The notes: generated by a model from the letters alone, not told the origin. 7,838 nucleotides of DNA from an uncultured Lachnospiraceae bacterium (GCA_946537585.1 CAMNFX010000061.1:1-7838), one strand, 5' to 3'. Positions 1 through 7,289 are shown, numbered from the stretch's first letter. Made by a program: numbers and translations.

Positions 1-1391
1 GCGGCGTTCACCCAGTGGATCGTGCCCTTGACCTTGCGGGTCTCGGAGCCGGATTTCTGCTCCGGATCGTATGTGACATGAACTGCGGTGACATTGCCCT
101 CGGCATCCTTGTCGCAGCCGACACATTTTACAAGGTAAGCTCCCATCAGGCGGACCTCGTTGCCCGGGAAGAGTCGGAAATACTTATGGGGCGGGACCTC
201 CATGAAGTCATCCTGCTCGATCCATAAGTTTCTGCCGAAGCTGACCTGTCTTGTGCCCATCTCCGGCACTTCCAGGTTGTTGGGCATGTCGAGCATCTCG
301 CTTTCGCCCTCCGGATAGTTATCGATGATCAGCTTCAGGGGATGCAGCACGGCCAGCATACGCGGCTTCTTCAGCTTCAGGTCATCCCTGATGCAGTACT
401 CGAGCATATCGAGCTCACAGCTCGAATCTGCCTTGGAAACGCCAGCAAGCTCTACGAAGCGGTGAATCGCCTCCGGGGTATAGCCGCGGCGTCTTAATGC
501 AGCGATCGTCACAAGACGCGGGTCATCCCAGCCGTCTACGGTGCCGTTTTCCACAAGACGCTTGATATAGCGCTTTCCGGTCACGACATTGGTCAGATAC
601 ATCTTCGCGAACTCGATCTGGCGCGGCGGCTCCTTATACTCGCACTCCTTCACCACCCAGTCATACAAGGGACGGTGATCCTCAAACTCCAGGGTGCAGA
701 TGCTGTGGGTAATGCCTTCGATCGCGTCCTCGATCGGATGTGCATAGTCATACATCGGGTAGATGCACCACTTATCTCCGGTATTGTGATGAGTGAGGCG
801 GGCGATGCGGTAAATGACCGGGTCTCTCATATTGATGTTGCCGGCAGCCATGTCGATCTTGGCCCGAAGGACCTTGGAACCGTCCTCATACTTGCCCTCC
901 TTCATCTCCTCAAAGAGACGGAGGTTTTCCTCAACACTGCGGTCGCGGCCGGGATCCAAAGTACCCGGGGTCTTGAAATCGCCGCGGGTCGCCTTGATCT
1001 CATCCGCTGTCAGGTCGGATACATAAGCCTTGCCCTTCTTGATCAGCAGCACGGCCTTCTCATACATCTCGTCGAAATAGTTCGAAGCGAAGCGGACGCC
1101 TCCTGTGTACTTTGCGCCGAGCCACTCCACATCCGCCACGATGGAATCGACGAATTCCGTCTTCTCCTTGACCGGATTCGTGTCATCAAAACGGAAATGG
1201 AAGGTTCCGCCGTACTCCTCTGCCAGTCCGTAATTCAGAAGGATCGACTTGGCATGTCCGATATGGAGGTAGCCGTTGGGCTCGGGAGGAAAGCGGGTAC
1301 ATACGTGATCATACACGCCTTCTGCAAGATCCTTGTCGATCTCTCGCTCAATAAAATTCTTGGAAACAACTTCCGTCTTCTCGTCTGCCAT
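1..1391 (-). CDS. glnS: Glutaminyl-tRNA synthetase (GlnRS), C-terminus cut by the window edge
   Basis: Cytoplasmic class I synthetase that attaches glutamine to tRNA-Gln. The start is ATG at 1391, preceded by AAGGAG (1398-1403) with a 6-nt spacer. 463 codons are visible. Bacterial GlnRS is usually about 550 residues, so roughly 90-100 C-terminal residues (anticodon-binding beta-barrels) lie off the left edge. Visible marks: [15 protein letters not shown] (residues 35-49) holding the HIGH motif; the GlnRS-type active-site stretch [21 protein letters not shown] (225-245); GWDDPR (287-292) followed by the [10 protein letters not shown] block; and [11 protein letters not shown] at the cut end, as in E. 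coli GlnRS. These match GlnRS rather than GluRS. The KMSKS loop reads VVTGKRY (269-275) where E. coli has VMSKRK; the lysine aligned with E. coli K270 is kept (K273). Transcribed from its own promoter downstream of rlmB. Identification is very secure. Confidence 0.97.
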   Translation of the reverse strand, partial: MADEKTEVVSKNFIEREIDKDLAEGVYDHVCTRFPPEPNGYLHIGHAKSILLNYGLAEEYGGTFHFRFDDTNPVKEKTEFVDSIVADVEWLGAKYTGGVRFASNYFDEMYEKAVLLIKKGKAYVSDLTADEIKATRGDFKTPGTLDPGRDRSVEENLRLFEEMKEGKYEDGSKVLRAKIDMAAGNINMRDPVIYRIARLTHHNTGDKWCIYPMYDYAHPIEDAIEGITHSICTLEFEDHRPLYDWVVKECEYKEPPRQIEFAKMYLTNVVTGKRYIKRLVENGTVDGWDDPRLVTIAALRRRGYTPEAIHRFVELAGVSKADSSCELDMLEYCIRDDLKLKKPRMLAVLHPLKLIIDNYPEGESEMLDMPNNLEVPEMGTRQVSFGRNLWIEQDDFMEVPPHKYFRLFPGNEVRLMGAYLVKCVGCDKDAEGNVTAVHVTYDPEQKSGSETRKVKGTIHWVNA

Positions 1392-1433
1392 AGTCTGCTC
1401 CTTATAATAAGTTAGTTGATTTCGGATTTCAGC

Positions 1434-1449
1434 GTAACTGTTCAGTTAC
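1434..1449 (-). repeat. Palindrome in the glnS leader (possible operator or 5' hairpin)
   Basis: GTAACTG, TT, CAGTTAC form a perfect 7-bp inverted repeat. It lies just downstream of the predicted glnS transcription start, so it would sit within about the first 5-20 nt of the mRNA, able to form a 6-bp stem with a GAAC loop. The position suits either a repressor operator or an RNA-stabilising 5' hairpin; the sequence does not decide between them. The 12-mer GTAACTGTTCAG within it occurs again at 7306-7317. Confidence 0.5.
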
Positions 1450-1460
1450 CTTAAAGTAGT

Positions 1461-1490
1461 AGTATAACATAGAATGGGTGCCGGGGTCAA
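1461..1490 (-). promoter_or_regulatory. Sigma-A type promoter of glnS
   Basis: Read on the minus strand, TTGACC (1485-1490) is followed after 18 nt by TATACT (1461-1466). The -35 matches the consensus at 5 of 6 positions and the -10 at 5 of 6. The predicted transcript starts near 1453-1455, giving a leader of about 60 nt before the glnS ATG. No T-box-like leader is possible in so short a space. The assignment rests on sequence match and position only. Confidence 0.75.
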
Positions 1491-1499
1491 AAGTTCTTT

Positions 1500-1511
1500 G
1501 CTCCCGGGAGC
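1500..1511. repeat. 12-bp perfect palindrome between rlmB and glnS
   Basis: GCTCCCGGGAGC is its own reverse complement. It lies 14 bp beyond the rlmB stop codon and 9 bp upstream of the glnS -35 box. As RNA it gives only a 4-bp stem with a CCGG loop, followed on the minus strand by AAAGAACTTTT, which makes a poor intrinsic terminator. It could instead be a protein-binding site for the glnS promoter. No better terminator for rlmB is visible in this gap. Confidence 0.3.
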
Positions 1512-1525
1512 TTGGATATCGTCCG

Positions 1526-2269
1526 TCATGAAAGCCGCTGCCGTACGATCTCGTAGGCGAGGACTCCTGCCGCTACGGAAGCGTTGAGCGAATCAATGTC
1601 GCCGAACATCGGGATGGACGCGATCATGTCGCAGTTTTTACGGACCAGCTCCGAAACGCCCTTTCCCTCATTGCCGATCACAAGGCCGATCGGTCCCTTA
1701 AGATTGAGACGGTACATGGTCTCCCCGCCCATGTCCGCGCAGACGAACCACAGTCCCTCTTTTTTCAGGGCATCGATCGTGCTGCTGATATTGGTCACCT
1801 TGGCGACCGGCGTATAATTCAGGGCGCCGGCCGAAGCCTTTGAAACGATGGCCGTGAGTCCCACCGCCCGGTTTAAACGGATGATCACGCCGTGCGCGCC
1901 GCAAAGATTGGCCGTACGGATGATCGCGCCGAGGTTGTGGGGATCCTCGATGCCGTCAAGGATGAAGATAAACGGGTCCTCGCCCTTTTCCCTCGCACGC
2001 GCCAGGATGTCCTCCACAGAAGAATAATCATACGCTGCCGTCCAGGCGATCACGCCCTGGTGCCTTCCGGTCTCGCTTAAATCGTCGAGCTTTTTCTTTA
2101 GCACAAACTCCAGCTTGGTCTCCGGGTGCTTCTTTACCTCGCGGATAATACTTCCGATGGCGCCTTCCTTCACGCCGTCCTGGATCAAAACTCTGTCTAC
2201 GCTGCGTTCCGCTCTGAGCGCTTCAAGAACCGCGTTGCGTCCTTCGATCATCTGTTCTCTTTCCGGCAT
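1526..2269 (-). CDS. rlmB: 23S rRNA 2'-O-methyltransferase RlmB (SpoU/TrmH family)
   Basis: SAM-dependent enzyme of the SPOUT fold; the RlmB group methylates the ribose of G2251 (E. coli numbering) in the 23S rRNA P-loop. The 247 residues fit the family. An N-terminal L30e-like substrate-binding domain begins MIEGRNAVLEAL (7-18) and ends near QGVIA (71-75). The three SpoU motifs follow: DPHNLGAIIRTA (109-120, with the conserved Asn112 and Arg118), VIGNEGKGV (197-205) and IPMFGDIDSLNASVAAGV (218-235), which form the trefoil knot and SAM site. The reading frame stays open to an ATG at 2407, but I chose ATG 2269: it has AAGGAGA (2275-2281) 5 nt upstream, the protein then starts at the family start, and the 46 extra residues lack a ribosome binding site. 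Other TrmH-like enzymes are possible, but the N-terminal domain favours RlmB. Confidence 0.93.
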   Translation of the reverse strand: MPEREQMIEGRNAVLEALRAERSVDRVLIQDGVKEGAIGSIIREVKKHPETKLEFVLKKKLDDLSETGRHQGVIAWTAAYDYSSVEDILARAREKGEDPFIFILDGIEDPHNLGAIIRTANLCGAHGVIIRLNRAVGLTAIVSKASAGALNYTPVAKVTNISSTIDALKKEGLWFVCADMGGETMYRLNLKGPIGLVIGNEGKGVSELVRKNCDMIASIPMFGDIDSLNASVAAGVLAYEIVRQRLS

Positions 2270-2462
2270 GGCAGTCTCCTTTCCTGTTTCTGTGAGCCGC
2301 AGGGTCTTATGAGCGCCTGTCCGCATGAATGCATGCGATATGCCCTCATTCCTCTCTTGGCTCATTCTACACCATTCCCCTTCTTTCGTATAGAAAAAAT
2401 GTTCCATTTCACGCGATTTACAGGTACAATAGCAAATACATCACTGAAAGGAAACACATTCT
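2270..2462. other. Divergent intergenic region between rlmB and trmO
   Basis: This 193-bp gap separates two divergent genes and should hold both promoters. I see no convincing gene in it. It contains a 6-bp inverted repeat, CGCATG/CATGCG with a 4-bp spacer (2322-2337), which might be an operator. For trmO, TACAAT (2425-2430) is a plausible -10. For rlmB a minus-strand TAGAAT (around 2364-2369) is a possible -10, but neither has a good -35 partner. Confidence 0.5.
2425..2430 (+). promoter_or_regulatory. Possible -10 box of the trmO promoter
   Basis: TACAAT matches the sigma-A -10 consensus at 5 of 6 positions and lies 32 bp before the trmO start. The region where the -35 should be (about 2401-2407, GTTCCAT) is a poor match, so this is a weak call. 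An AAAGGA ribosome binding site (around 2447-2452) follows before the ATG. Confidence 0.35.
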
Positions 2463-3155
2463 ATGGAGATCAGGCCGGTCGCATATATTCATACCGATTT
2501 TCCAACCAAGTTCGGTCTTCCGAGGCAGGCAGGCCTTGTGGAGGGTCTGAAGGGCGAGATCGTTTTTGAGCCCTACTACCGCAATCCCGAAGGGGTGAAA
2601 GGGCTGGACGGCTTCAGCCACCTGTGGCTTCTGTGGGATTTCTCTCTTGCGCACCGCAGTGACTGGTCCGCCACCTCAAAGCCTCCGAGGCTCGGGGGCA
2701 GGACCCATATGGGCGTCTGGGCCACCCGTTCTCCCTTCCGGCCGAACAGCATCGGTCTTTCGAGCGTACGCCTCGACCGGATCGAAATGACTGCAGACCG
2801 CGGACCTGTCCTGCACGTTTCCGGCATTGACATGATGGACGGCACGCCCATTTATGATATCAAGCCCTACATCAGCCTCTATGATTCCCATCCGGATGCG
2901 AGGAACGGCTTTGTCGCGGAGACCCCCTTCCAGGAGCTTACCGTCACCGACCCTCTCGGACTGATTCAAAAAAGCGCCCTGACTGCTGAACAGCAGGAGG
3001 CGCTTTATGAAGTGCTGCGATCAGATCCCCGTCCGCGTTATGACGCGGATAACGACGGGAAACGCCGCTATGGCTTTTATTACTGTCATTATGACGTTCG
3101 TTTCTATGTACGGGGCGGTGTGCTCGAGGTCGCCGAGCTGGTTCCTCAGAATTGA
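2463..3155 (+). CDS. trmO: tRNA (N6-threonylcarbamoyladenosine-37) N6-methyltransferase TrmO
   Basis: TrmO (formerly TsaA/YaeB) adds a methyl group from SAM to t6A at position 37 of certain tRNAs, giving m6t6A next to the anticodon. The 230 residues match the two-domain length (E. coli about 235). The N-terminal beta-barrel opens with IRPVAYIHTDF (3-13); the signatures are MGVWATRSPFRPNSIGLS (83-100) and DGTPIYDIKPYIS (126-138), the most diagnostic blocks of the family. The C-terminal YaeB domain appears as DPRPRY (188-193) and RRYGFYYCHYDVRFYV (201-216). The start is ATG 2463 with AAAGGA upstream. It is the only plus-strand gene here, divergent from rlmB and convergent with rsgA, so it is probably transcribed alone. 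Members without the C-terminal domain exist; this is the full form. Confidence 0.95.
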   Translation: MEIRPVAYIHTDFPTKFGLPRQAGLVEGLKGEIVFEPYYRNPEGVKGLDGFSHLWLLWDFSLAHRSDWSATSKPPRLGGRTHMGVWATRSPFRPNSIGLSSVRLDRIEMTADRGPVLHVSGIDMMDGTPIYDIKPYISLYDSHPDARNGFVAETPFQELTVTDPLGLIQKSALTAEQQEALYEVLRSDPRPRYDADNDGKRRYGFYYCHYDVRFYVRGGVLEVAELVPQN

Positions 3156-3194
3156 AAAATGCCTGTTCCCAAAAAAGACATATCGATCCTCTTC
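3156..3194. other. Convergent gap between trmO and rsgA
   Basis: Only 39 bp separate the trmO stop from the rsgA stop. A shared bidirectional terminator would be expected, but I see no clear GC-rich stem; there is only a run of six A (3171-3176) on the plus strand, which would read as U on an rsgA transcript. Termination here may rely on Rho or on elements inside the coding ends. Confidence 0.4.
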
Positions 3195-4148
3195 TCAGCG
3201 GTAAGTGCTTTCCCGCTCCTTAAGCTCCTCGTAGATCTGACAGTAGTTTTCATATCTCTCTTTGGAGACCGCATCCCGTTCAGCCGCCTGACGCACCCCG
3301 CAGATCGAGGGTGCTTCATAAACATGACTGCATCCCACAAACCGGCAGTCCGGGATATAGGGCGTAAACTCCTCGAAATAGTCTGAAAGCTCCGCGCTTG
3401 CCACCCCGCTTAAATAAAGCGATGTAAAGCCGGGAGTATCAAGGACATAGCTTTCCGACTCTGCAGGTTCTGTCTCACCGGTTCCTCCGGTATCCGTATC
3501 CGGTTTCAGAGTCCCCGGCTCCTTCAGGGCGATCAGCTCCGTATGGCGTGTTGTCTGCTTTCCCCTGCGGATCTTTTTGCTGAGCTCTCCGACCTCCATA
3601 TTTGCCCCTTCAAAAAGCCGGTTCGTCAGGGAGGACTTTCCGACCCCGGACGGGCCTGCAAGGACCGTCGTTTTTCCATGCAGCGCGCTCCTGATCTTTT
3701 CGATCGTTTCGGGATCATGGGTCGAGCCGCAGATCACGGTATATCCCGCGGACTCATAGATCTTCCGGTAATGCTCCATGCGTCCTTCCGTGTTCAGGTC
3801 GGATTTGTTAAAGAAGATGATCACCGGGATCTTCTGCATTCCCATATAGACAAGAAAGCGGTCGAGAAGATTTAAGTTGGGATCCGGATCCCGCACGGCA
3901 AAGACGATCATTGCCTGGTCGATATTGGCTACTGCCGGCCGGATCAGGATATTCTTCCGCTCATGGATCTTTGTAAGACTGCCTTCCATATCCTTCGGGT
4001 CCGTCACCTCGAAGCTGACATTGTCACCCACGAGCGGCTTGATCCCGAGCTTTCGAAAGATTCCCACGGCACGGCAGGAATAGATCCTGTCATCTGCGGT
4101 ATGAATATAGTAGAATCCTCCGATTCCTTTAATGATTTTTCCTGTCAT
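3195..4148 (-). CDS. rsgA: Ribosome small-subunit-dependent GTPase RsgA (YjeQ/YloQ/CpgA)
   Basis: GTPase that acts late in 30S assembly and is stimulated by the small subunit. The 317 residues show the circularly permuted G domain of the family: N-terminal OB fold (about 1-70), then G4 NKSD (114-117), G1 GPSGVGKSS (165-173), the G2 region TTRHTE (199-204) with the conserved His202, and G3 DTPG (237-240). The C-terminal zinc site is Cys268, Cys273, His275, Cys283. Two oddities: an acidic, Thr/Gly-rich stretch (about 208-232) between G2 and G3 that is longer than usual, and seven residues between the zinc His and last Cys where five are usual. The start is ATG 4148 with AGGTG just upstream. It lies 38 nt after the kinase gene with no terminator between, so it is the last gene of that operon. 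In B. subtilis the orthologue CpgA is a known PrkC substrate. Confidence 0.96.
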   Translation of the reverse strand: MTGKIIKGIGGFYYIHTADDRIYSCRAVGIFRKLGIKPLVGDNVSFEVTDPKDMEGSLTKIHERKNILIRPAVANIDQAMIVFAVRDPDPNLNLLDRFLVYMGMQKIPVIIFFNKSDLNTEGRMEHYRKIYESAGYTVICGSTHDPETIEKIRSALHGKTTVLAGPSGVGKSSLTNRLFEGANMEVGELSKKIRRGKQTTRHTELIALKEPGTLKPDTDTGGTGETEPAESESYVLDTPGFTSLYLSGVASAELSDYFEEFTPYIPDCRFVGCSHVYEAPSICGVRQAAERDAVSKERYENYCQIYEELKERESTYR

Positions 4149-4186
4149 TCATCACCTGTTTACTTTGAAAGGCAGCTTAATATGCA

Positions 4187-6553
4187 TCAGTCTCCCGGAT
4201 AGAACTCTATGATATAGGAACCATAGACCTCTCCGGTATTTACATTGTATACCTGGACCTCTCCTTCATCGACGCCGTAAGCGCCCTGAATGTTATGATA
4301 GGTCACAGGTATTCTGCTTCCCATGGATACCGGACGCGGCTCATCGATCATCGTATATTCCACGGACTCGTCGATCCGCTGGACCAGACGTACCGCTGCC
4401 ATGACCTCCGATCCTCCTCCGGGGCCTTCGGCACCGGCGCCGATCGTACATACATTGTCAATGCTTCCATAGTAGAAATCGCCGCTGATGTAGTTTTCTA
4501 CACCGGCTTCGGTCTCGGCAGTGCCTCCTGCCGCTGCCGGCGGAAGGACGGTGCCGTCCACGATCCCTGCGCTCTCCGGAACGCTGATCTGAATGATAAC
4601 GGGAGTTCCTTTTTTGATAAATTCACCCGCCTGCGCCGACTGAACGACCACAGTGCCCGGTGCCGCTTCCGGATGATTGATCGCTGTCCGTCCGCCGATA
4701 ATCAGTCCGCTGGCCTCGATCAGGTTTTCCGCTGTCTGCTGATCAAGTCCCGCAAGCTGCGGCATGACGATAAAGTCGCCGGCCTTTCCCCGGCTGACGA
4801 TCAGCCGGATCACCCTTTTAACTTCTGTGCCCGCGCCTGCAGCATCTCCGGAGGGCGCCATGGTCTCCTGTGTCTCATTTGCCGGAAGCTCTTCATAACC
4901 GATCACGCAGTTTTCAGCCACGTCCTCGGAAAATTCCATACGGGGCGAAGCGCTGACGCCGATCCCCACACGCTGCAGGGACTGGGCTGCATCCTCGATC
5001 GTCAGGTTCTTTAAAGTAGACAGTACATGATTTGCCTCAGGGCCGAGGGAAACGGTTACGAAGACCGTCATTTCCTCGGCGGCTACCTCGCCGGCTGCCG
5101 GGCTCTGGCTGATGACCGTTCCCTCCGGAAAGTCATCGGAATATGCCGTATTGGAAGAATCCATGCTGATCTGCAGGACTGCCAGCTGTGCCCTTGCTTC
5201 ATTGACGCTGAGTCCGCTGAGATCCGGCAGCAGCTGCTCTCCCTGAATGCTTAATGTATAATCCATCTCATCTGCAGTCTCTGTTTCACCCTCTGCGGAA
5301 GTAGACTCTGCGGCCCCTGTCTCACTGATGTCTGCGGTTTCTGCTGCAGATGCTGCCTGCGTGGCCTTTTGCCGTCCGACGATCGTCTTTCCGGCGATAA
5401 CGCCCGCCAGTGCGATCACGGCGATCATTGCCAGAGTGAAGCCTGCCAGTATCAGCCGGTTTTCAAAAACATGCATCAGCGAGAATCCGGGCTCCTGCCG
5501 GCTCTCATTTTCTTCCGTTTCTGTCCGGGTCAGATCCCTGTCCGAAGCCTTGGCCTGCTCCGGGGCTGTGTCCGTCATGCCCGCTTCCTGTTCCTGAGTG
5601 CGGGTCTCCGATGTCCTTGTCTTTATATCTTCAGCCGCACTGCCTTTGTCTGCCGGCACTGCAGTCTGTGCCTCTCCGCCGGTATTGAGAGATCCGGATC
5701 CGACCGTGTCATACAGCTTTACAAACCGGCCCTCGGGTTCCTGTGCCGCATGCTTCAGATCCTCGATCATTTCTTCGGCAGTCTGATAGCGGTCTCCGGG
5801 AAGCTTTCTGGTCGCCCTCGTGATAATATCGCTGAGAGCCGGATAGATATCATGGTTATACACTGCCGGCGGGACCATCACGTTCTGGATATGCGCCATG
5901 ACGATATCCACAGTATTCTCGCCCTCGTAGGGGAGCTTTCCGGTGATCATCTCATACATGCTGATGCCGAGCGAATAAAGGTCGGAACTCGCATCCGCTT
6001 CTCCGGTCCTTGCCTGTTCGGGGGCGATATAGTGCGCGGATCCGATCACTGCCTGACTGCCGGAGTCTCCGCTTGCCGCTTTGGCGATGCCGAAATCCGC
6101 CACCTTGACCTTGCCGTCTCTGGATATGATGATGTTCTGCGGCTTGATATCCCTGTGGATGATGCCCTTCCGGTGCGCTTCCGCAATGCCTTCGGCTGCC
6201 TGGATGGCGATGCCGATCGTTTCCTTGTTCGAGAGCTTCCCCTTCCGCGCAATATAATTCTTCAGGGTAATGCCCTCCACTAACTCCATCACGATATAGT
6301 GAAGATCATCCCTGTCCACGGTATCATAGGCAGCCACGATATTCGGATGGCTGAGACGGGCTGCCGATCTGGCTTCGTTGTTGAATTTTTGCACAAATTC
6401 GGCGTCAGAGGAGAATTCCTCCTTCAGGACCTTGACCGCGACCTCGCGTCCCATTTTGAGATCACTTGCACGATAGACATAGGACATGCCGCCCTGGCCG
6501 ACCTTCGCCTTTATTTCATATCTCCCGTCAATAATATCTCCAGGGTTAAACAC
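4187..6553 (-). CDS. prkC: PASTA-domain membrane Ser/Thr protein kinase (PrkC/PknB type)
   Basis: Hanks-type receptor kinase that senses cell-wall material and phosphorylates cytoplasmic proteins in cell-wall, dormancy and translation control. The 788 residues comprise a kinase domain (about 11-270) with glycine loop VGQGGMSYVY (18-27), Lys41, Glu60, HRDIKPQN (133-140), DFG (153-155) and APE (177-179). An acidic Thr/Glu-rich juxtamembrane linker (about 290-360) and one membrane helix (about 367-388) follow. Outside the cell are a Thr/Glu-rich stretch and three PASTA repeats (about 441-504, 510-589, 595-659), the second carrying an insert near 559-578. The final 129 residues (660-788) are a beta-rich region that I do not recognise as PASTA. 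The start codon is GTG, overlapping the phosphatase stop by 8 nt, with AAGGAAGG upstream. The activation loop (153-179) has serines but no threonine. All catalytic residues are present, so it should be active. Confidence 0.95.
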   Translation of the reverse strand: MFNPGDIIDGRYEIKAKVGQGGMSYVYRASDLKMGREVAVKVLKEEFSSDAEFVQKFNNEARSAARLSHPNIVAAYDTVDRDDLHYIVMELVEGITLKNYIARKGKLSNKETIGIAIQAAEGIAEAHRKGIIHRDIKPQNIIISRDGKVKVADFGIAKAASGDSGSQAVIGSAHYIAPEQARTGEADASSDLYSLGISMYEMITGKLPYEGENTVDIVMAHIQNVMVPPAVYNHDIYPALSDIITRATRKLPGDRYQTAEEMIEDLKHAAQEPEGRFVKLYDTVGSGSLNTGGEAQTAVPADKGSAAEDIKTRTSETRTQEQEAGMTDTAPEQAKASDRDLTRTETEENESRQEPGFSLMHVFENRLILAGFTLAMIAVIALAGVIAGKTIVGRQKATQAASAAETADISETGAAESTSAEGETETADEMDYTLSIQGEQLLPDLSGLSVNEARAQLAVLQISMDSSNTAYSDDFPEGTVISQSPAAGEVAAEEMTVFVTVSLGPEANHVLSTLKNLTIEDAAQSLQRVGIGVSASPRMEFSEDVAENCVIGYEELPANETQETMAPSGDAAGAGTEVKRVIRLIVSRGKAGDFIVMPQLAGLDQQTAENLIEASGLIIGGRTAINHPEAAPGTVVVQSAQAGEFIKKGTPVIIQISVPESAGIVDGTVLPPAAAGGTAETEAGVENYISGDFYYGSIDNVCTIGAGAEGPGGGSEVMAAVRLVQRIDESVEYTMIDEPRPVSMGSRIPVTYHNIQGAYGVDEGEVQVYNVNTGEVYGSYIIEFYPGD

Positions 6554-6572
6554 GCGTGTTACCTTCCTTTTC
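6546..6572 (-). promoter_or_regulatory. Phosphatase/kinase gene overlap with internal ribosome binding site
   Basis: On the minus strand AAGGAAGG lies inside the end of the phosphatase gene, about 9 nt ahead of the GTG that starts the kinase. The stop of the first gene and the start of the second share GTGTTTAA (6546-6553). This arrangement suggests translational coupling, keeping kinase and phosphatase in a fixed ratio; the coupling itself is an inference. Confidence 0.7.
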
Positions 6573-7289
6573 GTATTTGATCAGAATCACTGCGATATTA
6601 TCATTGCCGCCGGCCTCGTTGGCCGCTGTTACCAGAGTTCTTGCCTTATACTGCAGACTGCCGTGCCCGGATATGATAGCCAGGATCGCGTCATCGTCCA
6701 CCATATTGCTGAGCCCGTCAGAGCACATCAGGATGTAGTCGCCTTCGATAAGATCGACCTCGAAGTAGTCTGCCCTGACGGTTTCCTCCGAGCCTACGGC
6801 TCTGGTGATGATGTTTTTGTTTTTCCGATACTCCTCAGAATCCCTGACCATTCGTCCGGCGGCAACCTCCTCCTCGACATAGGAGTGGTCCCTGGTGACC
6901 TGTGTGATACCGTCACGGATCACATAAAGTCTTGAGTCTCCCACATTTGCCACCGTAAGAACGCCGTCTCTGATCACCGCTGCCACCAGAGTCGATCCCA
7001 TGCCCTGCAGAGAGGGGTCGGAATGGGATTTCTGGTGGATCATCGTATTGGACAGATTCAGCGCATTTCTCAAGACCCGCACAATACTGGTATTCTGAGT
7101 ACGCGAAACAAAGCCGACCATCGTCTCCGTCAGATACTTGGACGCGAAATCGCCGGCTTTATGTCCGCCCATTCCATCCGCAAGAATAAAGAGGTTGGGA
7201 AAAGAGCCCACAGGATGTGTGCTTTCAAAAATGTAGTCCTGATTTACTTTTCTCTTACGGCCAATGTCCGTCAGAGCCTGGGCCTGCAA
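6546..7289 (-). CDS. prpC: PP2C-family (PPM) Ser/Thr protein phosphatase, Stp/PrpC type
   Basis: Metal-dependent cytoplasmic phosphatase that reverses phosphorylation by the PASTA kinase encoded next to it. The 247 residues equal a minimal bacterial PPM domain. Conserved blocks: LTDIGRKRKVNQD (6-18), ADGMGGHKAGDFAS (37-50) with metal ligand Asp38, MGSTL (97-101), NVGDSRLY (115-122), TRDHS (132-136), ITRAVGS (161-167), CSDG (189-192) with Asp191, and GGNDNIAVIL (227-236) with Asp230. All metal-binding aspartates are present. There is no in-frame ATG at the right place; I take TTG 7289, whose in-frame upstream run ends in TGA at 7314-7316, with GAGG 5 nt before the TTG. An ATG at 7300 is out of frame. 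It lies 96 nt downstream of rlmN and overlaps the kinase gene, the usual Firmicute order. stp is an alternative symbol. Confidence 0.94.
   Translation of the reverse strand: MQAQALTDIGRKRKVNQDYIFESTHPVGSFPNLFILADGMGGHKAGDFASKYLTETMVGFVSRTQNTSIVRVLRNALNLSNTMIHQKSHSDPSLQGMGSTLVAAVIRDGVLTVANVGDSRLYVIRDGITQVTRDHSYVEEEVAAGRMVRDSEEYRKNKNIITRAVGSEETVRADYFEVDLIEGDYILMCSDGLSNMVDDDAILAIISGHGSLQYKARTLVTAANEAGGNDNIAVILIKYEKEGNTRV

Noticed and set aside
675..1415. Long plus-strand ORF of 246 codons opposite glnS
   Set aside because: It is antisense to a clearly conserved GlnRS, has no recognisable domain, and such shadows are common opposite G+C-rich coding sequence.
1392..1460. T-box or other amino-acid-sensing leader for glnS
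   Set aside because: The predicted leader is only about 60 nt, with no specifier, T-box sequence or terminator hairpin.
2270..2407. 46-residue N-terminal extension of RlmB starting at ATG 2407
   Set aside because: There is no ribosome binding site at 2407, whereas ATG 2269 has an excellent one and fits the family start.
5369..6283. Plus-strand ORF of 304 codons opposite the kinase gene, and another at 4295-5014
   Set aside because: Both are antisense to the kinase, whose domains are intact; the translations are rich in Arg, Cys and His and show no family features.
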